Origin: Salisapilia sapeloensis
Lineage: Eukaryota > Oomycota > Peronosporomycetes > Peronosporales > Salisapiliaceae
Direction: 5' to 3'
Length of the DNA: 54,021 nt
Assembly: GCA_023334545.1 (NCBI GenBank)
Contig: JAADVB010000117.1
Coordinates: 1 to 54,021, forward strand
Positions 22,001-32,317 of this stretch are shown piece after piece; positions within the stretch are counted from its first letter, which is position 1, and every line of letters starts with the position of its first letter. The position numbers and the translations under genes are program-made. The notes below the pieces were generated by a model. The model searched no databases and was not told the origin of the DNA. It saw only the letters and a program-made list of their open reading frames with translations.

Positions 22001-24127
22001 CCTTTGACGTGACAGGTGCAACTGGTAGATACTCACGCACTGATGCCGAGTACTTACTGCACCACTTTCCATTCTGAAGCGTTGTTTTAAGTCGCATCAT
22101 GGACGGAACTGCCGACCGCTTTGCCTGGTTTACCAGTCCAGCTTGCAATTGTTCGAGGAATGAACGTAACCAGCTCCTGGCTCGAAGCGTCCGTCGAAGG
22201 CGAGCATTCCAACCGGACAGTATTGCACTCGTTGTGCGATAGATTGGATGTCGGCACTCTGTGACGGTAATGTACTGCTTCAAGCTTTTATTGTATCGAA
22301 GTGAAGCGCTTTGTCGAGCAAATATCTCCTGCAGCTCTTCTGCTCGATACTTTTTACGCAACTGATTCAATTGCCAATTCGAGCACATGAGCATACTTTC
22401 CGATGGTTTTATCAACAGTGAACTGGTTGATGTATGAGCTTCACAGTTTCGACCTGTGGATGAACTCCAGCAATTGAAGCAAATGGATGTGCTCTCCTTT
22501 GGATTGGACATTTGGATAGTTTTACTTGGATCTGACACAGCTTGGAAACCCATGTCGGTCATGTCACGTATCGGAGGAGCTGAGGAAAGTGGATTTCGAG
22601 TAGCTGATCGAACTTCTTTCTGAGGTGTCCGATTCACTCTCAACTGTTTCTTTGATTGCTTTGACTTGTCTTGCATCGCAGCAACGAAAGCAGGAGCTTG
22701 CCTCTTCCCAAACACAACTTTTCTGGATACTGATGTTGCTTCTCCATCGCGTTGATTGTGCTGGGAATGATCCATTCGACTTTGGGCAGTTTGGCTCCAT
22801 AAGGATGGATCCTTACGCTTGAGCATGACCGACGAAGACAGGAGTGATGAGATGGAATCAAACTTTGAGCTGTGCAGAGCCTCTCGTACAGTCTCTCTCA
22901 GCTTGGAAATGTTTCGACAACCGTCAGCCCTAAAGAGCTTATCGTTACAGTGCCAATCCGTATCTGCTTCTGGACCTTCCTCATCATTCATCCTTTCCGC
23001 GTCTTGGTGAAGCCTCATGCTGTCCACACTTCGTCCTGTGCCAAGGACCGAGTCGTCACTATTGATGACAGAATCGCAGTCAGTGGGCTTTAGTGTGGCT
23101 GTCCATGATTTGTCGCTAGAATGTAATGACGGTAGCGTCGGTGTCAGTGGTCGAGGCGTCAGTGTAGAACGGGATGAGTGGACAGATGAAGACGATGGAG
23201 ATACAGGAGGTAGCTCTACTTTAAGACTCGGAGTTGACAAAGCTGGTGTGGAAACTGAATGTGTCAGAGGTTCTAATCGAGGAGATGCGGGTGATAATGT
23301 CGGCAAAGCCACTTGTGATGCAGTCTGGAACGCAGCAGGAGGTTCCCATTGACTATTTCCTGTAGAAGAATTATAATACCACACTTCCTGCTTGTGTACA
23401 TCTCGTATCTGATGCCAGTCTCCATATACAGCATCCGTTACGGAGGTGGGAGCATCGGAGGCTTGAGCCGATGGTTGGGTCCTCTTCTTGTATCGCTGTT
23501 GCATTTGTCTACGCGTCTGAGAGCCTCGAAACAGCGATTGGATCTACCATGTGCGTCAAGATGTTAGAATCAAACGCAAAGAAGTCACGAGCAAACACAA
23601 AACTATACTTTTGTTGCGTGCAGATCCATTGGATTCGCACGTTTCCTCACTCGAAAATGCTCCTTTGCCTTCTCTTTCGCTACCTCCTTCATTGCTGCTT
23701 TCGCTGCCTTATCATGCAGACGATGCTGCTCACCTGCCAATTTCTGCTGCTGCGATGCCAATTCGTGCTTCGATGGAGAGTAGTCTGGCACAAATGTATC
23801 CGTATTCATGACAACGCGCATCTCTTCATCTACAAAGTCGCTTTCATTCGAGTCTATCAACTGCGCTGAGCTATCTGGATACGAAAAACTGGTCGCACTT
23901 GGCACTGCTCTCTTCGCAAATGTGCTGGACGTCACTTGCGTGTCTTCGTCATCGACTTCCAATATCTGGATGGTGGTTCTTGGCTTTGGAACATGAGGTG
24001 AACGAGCCGGGCGATTGATACGATGCAATAGCTGTGCTGTCTCATTCTGAAGTTGCTGAAGCTCTGGAGACGCATCCAAAGCCCTCGCTTCTTCTCGTCG
24101 ACGCCTACGACGAAAGAGCAGCGGCAT
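19069..24127 (-). CDS. Large IQ-WW-WW-ankyrin multidomain protein, 5 exons
   Basis: Exons are 24127-23609, 23543-19854, 19789-19487, 19452-19282 and 19224-19069, all joined in phase 0, giving 1612 residues. In order: a basic coiled N-terminus; an IQ calmodulin-binding motif at about residue 174 (IQSLFRGSQTRRQ), split off by the first intron; a WW domain near 215-245 (DWHQIRDVHKQEVWYYN ... WEPP); a long unrecognised middle; a second WW-like domain near 1054 (GIPYWFDRITGETYWSRP); and C-terminal ankyrin repeats (DALGNTLLSVACQNNNKRIA, LCLRRGADINTQN). WW domains bind proline motifs and ankyrins bind proteins, so a calcium/calmodulin-linked scaffold is inferred. The third intron is only 34 bases. 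An upstream in-frame ATG lies at 24196. Confidence 0.83.
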
Positions 24128-24264
24128 GATGTCCAAGTAGGATGAAGTACTGCGATAGCTTGCATGAAACGGTACAAACATCAGAAATAGATTCACCTGG
24201 TTAAGTAAAGAAACTAGCGTGGCACTACGAAAACTCAGTAGCTTGGTAGAGCATACTGTCGTGT

Positions 24265-24747
24265 CTAGAGCAGCACAATCTTCTCCCGTTTGACGGGAGC
24301 TGGAGGCAGGGCAAAGTCCTTCAAGTTATTTGCTATCGCGGAGGGTTCTGTCCTCTCATCCCAGCGACTAATTGACCTAGATTCCTGAATCGCCCGTACG
24401 AGCTTACAAGCTTCAGCGACATACTCCGCGTCGAGCCCAGCATCCCGCATGAGCGTTTCAGCTCGGTCGAACGGCGAGACCCAAAATTGGCACATCGTGC
24501 GTTTTCGACCGTCCGACTTGCAAGCAATGACGACAGTCTCGTCCGTCGTATCGCAACAAGAGTCTGCGCCATCTGTAAGGTCGCTCTCGCAGTCGCTCTC
24601 GCCATCGATGGGGAGCCAATAGTGACGCAAGGGCTTTCCCACAAGTCCGATGGGCGGTCCGCCACTCTCCGGGACGCAGCACGGTGCGTGGCCGACCTTG
24701 AATTCCCAAATCTCAGCCTTGTCGAAACGCACTCGTTTCTGGTCCAT
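24265..24747 (-). CDS. Hypothetical protein with VRF...GPPIGL motif
   Basis: This is a single-exon frame of 160 residues from a clear ATG. The start (KRVRFDKAEIWEF, then SGGPPIGL) matches a short Val-x-Phe...Gly-Pro-Pro-x-x-Leu pattern that I recognise from uncharacterised stramenopile and algal proteins. Its function is unknown to me. The middle is acidic and Cys/Asp-rich; the C-terminal half is likely helical. No signal peptide or membrane segment is present. It is transcribed away from the SNARE gene that starts about 170 bases beyond its ATG, so the two probably share a promoter region. Confidence 0.65.
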   Translation of the reverse strand: MDQKRVRFDKAEIWEFKVGHAPCCVPESGGPPIGLVGKPLRHYWLPIDGESDCESDLTDGADSCCDTTDETVVIACKSDGRKRTMCQFWVSPFDRAETLMRDAGLDAEYVAEACKLVRAIQESRSISRWDERTEPSAIANNLKDFALPPAPVKREKIVLL

Positions 24748-24915
24748 ATTGCGGTCGAATCGGAACTGGCGCTAGCTGTCAACTGGGTGCATGGTCAATT
24801 ACGAGCTTGACACCTGGGCACTTTACTTTTGTATCGCATACAAAGTCCAAGACGACCAGATACGTTGGGTCCATATGGTACATGGACGGTACAAGAAACT
24901 CAAATCAGAACACGA

Positions 24916-26306
24916 ATGCAGGAGCAGCAATCGGCAGGAGCTACCGCCAAGGAACGCCGAGAGCAGAGCCTCCGGGCGATAGCAGAAACGCTGCAAGTTG
25001 CTCGGGAGACTGCTACAGAGCTGAGCACGCAATCTGGTGATTGAAGATTTGTATCATCTAAATGATGTGGCTTGCTTATCTTGGAATTTTGTAGAGCAAT
25101 TGGGAAGGAGCGAACGCAGACTGGATGATGCTCAGCACACCGTGGACCAATCGAAGCGTGTTCTTCGGTGTGTGCAGTGGAAATATTCAGCCTAAATTTT
25201 GCTTTCTGACCTTGTTTACTGCGAGCGTAGTGGCATGACCTGGTCTGGATGGCTCTTTAACGCCGTCACATCTGGACCCAAGCGTACTGAGCAGCTGCCG
25301 AGCACCAACTCCTCTCAGACCAAAGCTGTATGTGTTTTATGACCGCCACTAGGTTTATAGTGAATTTTAATGCAGAATCTATTCGTGCGTACAGATCGCC
25401 GTTGGCTTCATTTGTCCAGAATGTCGCGTGCAATACCAGTCGCAAAGCCAATTAGCACACCACTACGACACTGCTCATCAAAGCATAGCTGAAGAAAAGA
25501 CAGAGCCTGATACACCATCCTTTCAGCCGCTTCCGCAAAACGCCAGATCACAACCTTCGACGGATAAGACGTCAAAAGAAGTGGCAGAAGAGCAATACGA
25601 AACTTTGCGTGAACAAGATAGATTTCTAGATGAGCTTTCACCTCAATTGGAAGAGCTAAAGCACTCTTCCATGGCTATTGGAGACGCTTTGACGAGTCAG
25701 AATGAGCATCTGGAGACCATCGAATCAAAGTCGGAACGTTTGAATCGAGAGACGCAACGATTGTCTGTTCGAACGAAGGAAATGTCGTCCAAGTGGTTGC
25801 AAGTGGACTTGTTGATGCGATGTGCTTTGCAAGAGGTTGGCAGCGGTCGATTTCTGTGCGAATGGAATGGTCTTCCAATTCTCAAGTGCGTCTAGCCAAT
25901 ACACATACTATTGTAAGTGAATAACGTCCTGGATAGACCAGAAGTGGTGCAGGACCATTGCAAGTTCCGAGCATACACACTGGGCGGTGATGCAGAGTTG
26001 TTCGGACTGCAGAGTGAAGTCACGAAAATGTTCTTTGGCATAAACCGATTTGGGTACCTGAGGATTCAGGGCAAAGGACTGTATTCGTACGAACGACTGT
26101 GGATAGACCAGTCACGCGAGACGACGCCGATCCTTTGTCTCGCCAGTTTCTTTGGTATCGGTGGATGGGTGACCAAGAAAAGTGAGGAGGCGGATGGGTC
26201 AGCCAAATTGACGCTCATTCGAGGCACGGAAGAGAACAAGGAAAAAGCACTTCAGTTTAAAATCGTTGTTTTAAAGGACTCGGACGACTTCCAGTCGAAG
26301 AAATAA
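24916..26306 (+). CDS. Qbc-SNARE (SNAP-25/29 type) with C2H2 zinc finger and unknown C-terminal domain, 5 exons
   Basis: Exons are 24916-25036, 25095-25167, 25231-25327, 25395-25885 and 25937-26306 with matching phases, giving 383 residues. The first SNARE helix spans exons 1-2 (LQVARETATELSTQS, EQLGRSERRLDDAQHTVDQ). A C2H2 finger follows (CPEC, then LAHHYDTAH: C-x2-C-x12-H-x4-H). The second SNARE helix lies in exon 4 (REQDRFLDELSPQLEEL ... LTSQNEHLETIESKSERL). The last 150 residues form an unrecognised, probably beta-rich domain. Two SNARE helices and no membrane anchor define the SNAP-25/29 group used in membrane fusion. The zinc finger between them is not standard. The frame stays open upstream to about 24829 without an ATG, so a further 5' exon is possible. 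Confidence 0.78.
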
Positions 26307-26364
26307 ATAGTATATAAGCAAGTGATTCATCCGTTTCATATCATCCGAGAGTTGGTTCTAAGTC

Positions 26365-27126
26365 ATGGAGCCGAATGTTGCGGCCATGGAGGCAGAGATG
26401 GCGGTGCAGTCTTCGATTGCTGTGCGAGAAAGGTATAAAGACAAGCTCAAGGATCTGATAGCAAGTCTGAAAGATCACGGTGTGGCACCAGTATCGGCAA
26501 AGAAGATATTTGGTGGAAAGCAAAAGCAACCCAAGGAGAAGCTATTACAAGTAATAGGCGATTGGCTTTTACTCGTCCGGGCAGCTTCGGTGGATGTAGT
26601 GGAGGCAGTTGAAAGGTGGTGGATGTTGGTGAACGATGGAATACCAAAAGACTACGTTTATGACGACAAGAACTACTTACTAGAGATGACGACAGATCTT
26701 GATTTTCTGGACAAAGTTCAGGAACTCAGATCTTGGCTAGGCTTTTCGCTATTGCGAAATCCATTCATTACGTCAACGACACTGGACGACAGTATCCGCG
26801 AACGTTTCCAAGGTAGCTCAAAGGAATTGCATGCTCCTTGCATGGATAGCCAACATCAATTGAAGGACAGTTGTACGCATTTGGCGTCATTGAATTCTAC
26901 GTCTACAGTACCGCCCGCAAAGTCGACTGTCAAGCAAGATACAGTGAAATTTGATCGTATTGTAAAGGCGCAGATGACTTTAATCGAAGAAGAAGGTATG
27001 CATGGACGAGTTGCCACTTTCCGCAAGGCAAATGCATTTCTCCAGCAAAAATACAAAAACAGAACCTTCAAGTTCGGAGAAAGCAAAGGTGATAAGGAAA
27101 GCATCTTAATGAATCAAAAGCGGTAA
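26365..27126 (+). CDS. Hypothetical protein, helical
   Basis: This single-exon frame of 253 residues starts 59 bases after the SNARE gene stop, on the same strand. It is rich in Lys, Glu and Leu with no signal peptide or membrane segment. A predicted helical core spans residues 18-130 (YKDKLKDLIASLKDHGV, EKLLQVIGDWLLLVRAA). The tail is Ser/Thr-rich and basic at its end. I do not recognise a family. The long frame with a good ATG and compact spacing supports a real gene. Confidence 0.65.
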   Translation: MEPNVAAMEAEMAVQSSIAVRERYKDKLKDLIASLKDHGVAPVSAKKIFGGKQKQPKEKLLQVIGDWLLLVRAASVDVVEAVERWWMLVNDGIPKDYVYDDKNYLLEMTTDLDFLDKVQELRSWLGFSLLRNPFITSTTLDDSIRERFQGSSKELHAPCMDSQHQLKDSCTHLASLNSTSTVPPAKSTVKQDTVKFDRIVKAQMTLIEEEGMHGRVATFRKANAFLQQKYKNRTFKFGESKGDKESILMNQKR

Positions 27127-27200
27127 CAAGTATATATCAAGTCACTTGACGGTAACGTGACTCACGGTCAACTTGTTGATGTAGTCACTTAGAACACAAG

Positions 27201-30019
27201 ATGAGTGCAGTAAGGAAACAATTGGCTACTGCGGCTAGAATCTTGGATGAATTAAACATTGGGGTACGGTCTAAGTCTTGCTAGCAAAAGTTCTTTCGTC
27301 CTCATTGGAAATCTTATCGTTTAGCTCAAGTGGATGCGTCGCTGCCAAGTACAGGATTTGTCAAAAGCTTCCAACGTTTGGTAAGCAGCACATTACACTC
27401 ACTTTAGGTTGAAGTGTGCTGATGTTATTGAAGGAAGTTTAAAGAGAACTACCGGAAAAAAGCGATGCATAAAGCCTACTTTGTTCAAGAAGCTCTGGAA
27501 GAACGGCGAAATGTCCTTCAGGAGGAAATGGACAATTTGGTTGCTAAAGCTGAGAGTGTCAACTTAGCAATTGCAGAACTACAACGAGTAAAGGTAAGTA
27601 GATATGCATGCACGCATGTGATTAAGTGCTAATTAAGCACGTGTAGAAAGAAGCACGGCAAAAAATAGAGGAAGATCGTCGACAGCAAGATGAGGAACGG
27701 ATGCTACTCATTCGAGCTCGAAAAAATCTTCCCAAGGTGTCAAGGAGCAATCGCCGAAAAGAAAAACGTCAAGGACTGGATGTAGGAAATGGTACTCAGA
27801 CTGAATTGGAGGGAAAAGATGAACTGAACGAACATCCAGTTCAAGACCTTGTCAAGGACATAAATATGGACGAGGAAATGGGTAAGGTAACGAATATTGA
27901 TTGTCAAGGCTTGGATGCCGTGGACGAAGTAGATATGAAACAAGAAGTTGTGGTATTACCATTCCAAATCAATTCCTACAGATCAGAGCCGTGTAGACTA
28001 GAAGCTGCTTTGATGAAAAGAGAGGATTTGTTGTCGAAAGCGATAGCCCGACATTTACGAATACAGTCGAAATCGAGGGAAACTCTAACTTTACTTCAAT
28101 GCCCTCAAACCCGAGCCGTTTTCTCAACGCTTAAAGAATTCAAGGGTCAAATGTACCGCATCAGCGTATATGATATACGAGGATACGAGAAATCATCTGA
28201 CATCGTCCGGATCACAGCCAACAGGCTTTTAAACCAAGGGCGCTATATACTTGATGTCTCGCGATCAGAGTTTCTTGCCTTGCAGTATCCTCGCAATCGA
28301 GATGGTATGTCTAGGTTTTGCAACTACCTCTATATTACGTACGATCAAAGAGAAAGAAAACACAGACTCGTTTGGGCCGGAGATCCGTGCCCAACACCAC
28401 TTCGAATACGCGATAGTGACCCAACACTTGTTTGTTTACACAAGGAGGGTGTGAGGCTACCCACTACCTTTTCGCTTGAGTTTGCGATTGTAGCAGCTTA
28501 CATTCGAACCACAGATACCACAAATATACATTTTGTCGTGAGCTACCTCATGGGCATCTCTACCAGAATGGATGAAGTTTCAGTTTCTGCATCAAATTTA
28601 ATTATTGGTAATGATTTACTTGAGATGAAGAGCACTAAATCTAATGATTCAGAGCACATTGCTTGGAGACACAAATGTGAGGGACGTAATAGCATGATTA
28701 ATTTTGCTACCGATACAAGCCAACGCTACATCATCAGACTATCCAAGTTTGGCATGAAGATCGGGAGTAGTTTCTACGTTTGTACACTTTCAATTTTACG
28801 CCCGTACGAATCATTTAAGGCACGTATGCACTTGTCGCTCACGGCGACATCCAGCCTGTGTCGAGTACATGAATTAACGATCAACATTTCTGAATTCTTG
28901 CGCTGTCAGAATGTATGGAGTAGACTGTTTAACGAACGAACTAGCTCTGACGACAGCGGATGCCCACAGTGTTCTTCCAAGTTTCTACGTGAAGAAAAAG
29001 AGAAAGTTGAAGCAACTAGTACGTCCATTCAAGCTACTATCAAGTGTTGTGATTCTGAGCACGAAGCACGCATGCACCACCTTCAGCATCTTTTGCAATA
29101 CAGCAAATTCGACTTGAACTTGCTATCAGAAGTCCGTCGCGGTCATTGCTCTACATGCGACGCTAAATTACCTACATTGGTTTTGTTTACAAGCCCAAAG
29201 CGTGATCACACTGATACCATGTTGCTGGAATTGCTATCTCAGCACTTTGCAACACTCTTCGAAAGCACCGGATTTGTAGATCTGGAAGATATTGTCCGTC
29301 AGAAAAGTATTGTTGTTATTGTCAGTAGACACTACATTTGGACAGTAGATGATGCAACTGCCGTTATAAGGAGTTGCAGTGGACAGCTAAATGCAGCACA
29401 GGTGCCGTACGAGCGCATATTGCTTGTGAATCAGACGGAAACAGCCAGCGGTATGAAGACTCTGGTTGAGGATGAACGACCGGAGTCAATCGAAAGCGCC
29501 ATAGGAAAGCTAATGGATACTTTGGAAGAACTTGGGTCGCAACCGACTGTCCATATGAGCATTGAGCATGCGACTCTGAATTTCGAAGCCTATCTCGTGA
29601 GTGAAGCTCTATTAGTGGAAGCCGCAAGAGTGGTGTTGCAGCCTGAAGTGCATTGGCGACCTCCAAGTACAGTAGTCGGGGCGTCTAGTTGGGAGTGTGC
29701 TTGTGAGTTCTTACAGAATCCACTACGTCTGAGCTCCCGCTTGATGTGTTGCCATCCACTCCAGATCTCTCAAATGACGAAAGACCTTGTATACGCATAT
29801 GCCCATCATTCGAAGCGAGCTATTAAGCATCAGGACGTGCGAAGTATATTCCATCCCTTGCTCGACTGGTGGCTCCACTTCCTCCACGTCATCCAACTAG
29901 CCAATGACCATGGTGGTGTCATTTCAAAGCAATGGAACGAGAGCAGGATAACAGTCAGCATACATGAACGAGATGTAAGCGTACGAGTGATTAGATGCCG
30001 AATGAATGCGTCTGCATAG
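27201..30019 (+). CDS. Hypothetical protein with coiled-coil N-terminus, 4 exons
   Basis: Exons are 27201-27263, 27325-27380, 27434-27593 and 27647-30019, giving 883 residues with consistent phases (0, 2, 0). The second and third exons encode LKWMRRCQVQDLSKASNVW followed by a long charged helix, and the start of exon 4 continues as a coiled coil. The remainder is a large folded region with scattered Cys pairs (CPQC near residue 440, CSTC near 505) that might bind zinc. No membrane segment or catalytic motif was recognised. It is probably a cytoplasmic structural or scaffold protein. Confidence 0.75.
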
Positions 30020-30079
30020 CATACACAAAGTGTATTCATCATCTTTTCAAAATGATACTGAAAGCATCTTTGATCACCC

Positions 30080-32157
30080 CTACTGCTTGAACGTAGCGAC
30101 ACGCAGTCGGTTGATCGCAGCAGCAAGCTATGCATTTGTTCGAATCTTTAGTATACCATTCAACAAACCTAAAATATAGAGCCATATACCTCATATCGAC
30201 GTGGTCGGGCGTAAAAACCAACTTTCTTGTGGGTGCCGATGACGTCCAGCGACTTAGTGCGCTCCACCTCGCTCTCTAGCAAATCCAATATTTCCTACGA
30301 TGATTGATTTATGTAAATGAAATAGTTATGTTCTAGTCAGTGTTGCACGTACACTGAGTGACTTCGTTCCGTCCATGTATTCACGGCACTTGAGAATAGC
30401 GTCGGCAATTGCTCGCACCTGACTCGCCTCGACGATCTGCTCCACGCCATCCAGCTGCAGATCCGCCTACATTTCAATCATGTCAGATAAAGTCGACAAT
30501 TAGTATCATATTAAATGTCGTACGTCACCGAATTGGATGCGGTTCAGGCCACGAGACTGGACTTTGCCAGAGGTATGGAAACCCCTAGGGTCTGGCACAC
30601 GCTTCGTGACCCCTCCGAACAAGTCTTCGACTTGGATCTCACCATGCTTGCTGGCAATCTCCTTGGCCTCTTTCGTCACATCCTTTGGCACGTAGCTGTC
30701 CATCATAACGACGTGGTCTGCGACGGAAAAGTAGTCTCCAGCTCCTCCAATGACCAGAATTGAAGACACGCCATGCTGCTTGTACAGGGCCTGGACTTTC
30801 GAGATGAAAGGCGTAATCGGCTCCTTTTCCTTGGCCACGAGCTGCTGCATCTTCCAGTCCCGAATCATAAAGTTGGTGGCGCACGTGTCTTCGTCAATGA
30901 GCAGCGTCGAGGCGCCAACTTCCAGCGCTTCTACGATGTTAGCGGCCTGAGACGTACTTCCAGATGCGTCTTCCGTGCTGAACTGCGTGGTGTTCTGACG
31001 GTAGGGAAGATTGCCGATGAAAGGGCTGATGTCGCAACAAGAGACGTAGCGAGAGTCTTCCGATCGGATCTTGACTGCGTTGGGGTCTGTCACGACGAAC
31101 TCTCGACCGTCGCCTGGGATGTGGTTATAGACACCTACCTCGAGAGCCTTGAGAATGGTGCTTTTACCATGGAATCCTCCTCCGACAAAGAGGGAGACGC
31201 CAGCAGGTAGACCCATGCCTCGAATGTCACCAGAGTTAGGCAGACTGAACGATGTCTCCAAGGATGGGGGAGAAGCGAACTGAACTGCTTTTTTGGGAGA
31301 AAGAGGACGGTCAGAGGCACCGCTTGTGCGCGGTAAGATGGCACCATTGGCTACGAAAGCGACGAGTCCAGCAGACTTGAGCATGGACCGCAGAGCTTCC
31401 TGGTCCTCGATCGACTGGATGTGGCTCCATACGTGGTTAATATCAAGACTGCTAGCCACAAGAGACTGATAGACGAGGGACGGGAGGGTGTCCACGAGCA
31501 CGGTACTTGCCCAATCTCCACAAATGCTTCGACCTCGAGCTGGGAGATTCATGTTAAATCGAACTTCTACAACGCCAGAGTCGGACACCATCACTGACGT
31601 TCGTTCCAAGACGTGCTGTCCAGGAGTATCGATGGACAAGTCTCCTCCTTTTGCACCATGCCACGAATTGCTCTCTACACATCAATGCATCAGTCATTTC
31701 GCTCTATCTCTTGATTTATAAAGTTCATACTGGTTTTAGCATCTGCGCCAGCATCCTTTGCACTATCGGCAAAGTGCCGAGTCAGGTAGTCGCACAGGGC
31801 AACGTTGCGTGTCTTGGTCGCGTACGTTTCACGTGGAAAGTTGGCACTCGCAGGATCCACTTGGACGTGAGCTCTGGATGGACTAGCGAACGGATCTCCT
31901 TGGATATGGTCAAACTCGAGGTTAAATGCCAACTGTCCTTCCGAGAAAGAAAAGACCCGTTCTAACTCGTGGTAAGCTGGATAGCTCTTTTGATCAATCG
32001 CTTGGAGCACTTGGCTCAAGTCCTGCCAGTTCCCAGGCGGCTTTCTCTGTCGTTCACCGCCACGCCCTCCGCCTCTTCCGCCACCTCTCCCTTCTCTTCC
32101 TCCGCCACGACCTCGTCCGCCGCCGTACTTGTTCCGATAGTACTCGCCTCGACCCAT
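30080..32157 (-). CDS. ABC-class predicted ATPase with RGG-rich N-terminus, 5 exons
   Basis: Exons are 32157-31731, 31674-30524, 30466-30353, 30294-30190 and 30127-30080, giving 614 residues. The first 40 residues are Gly/Arg repeats (RGG box), a common RNA-binding tail. Then comes the N-terminal domain of the ABC-class ATPase family (SYPAYHELERVF, DHIQGDPFASPSR), the Walker A loop GGGFHGKST near residue 310 and the Walker B TLLIDEDTCATNFMIRD. The last exons restore the conserved C-terminus (VEQIVEASQVRAIADAI, HKKVGFYARPRRYE, LAAAINRLR). The family hydrolyses ATP; its substrate is unknown. The RGG tail suggests an RNA or ribonucleoprotein partner, which is inference. Confidence 0.9.
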
Positions 32158-32317
32158 TCTGAAGGTTCTGCTTGTGTGTGGCAGCAGATTGTGTCGGCTA
32201 TTTTACGTGCACCTCTTCAAGATCCTATGTATAGAACGTAAGTGTAAATTTAGTCTTTTATGTATTTTGGTTCAAGATTGGTGGCCTAGAATCGAATTGG
32301 GCAGCACGGCCAGAGCA

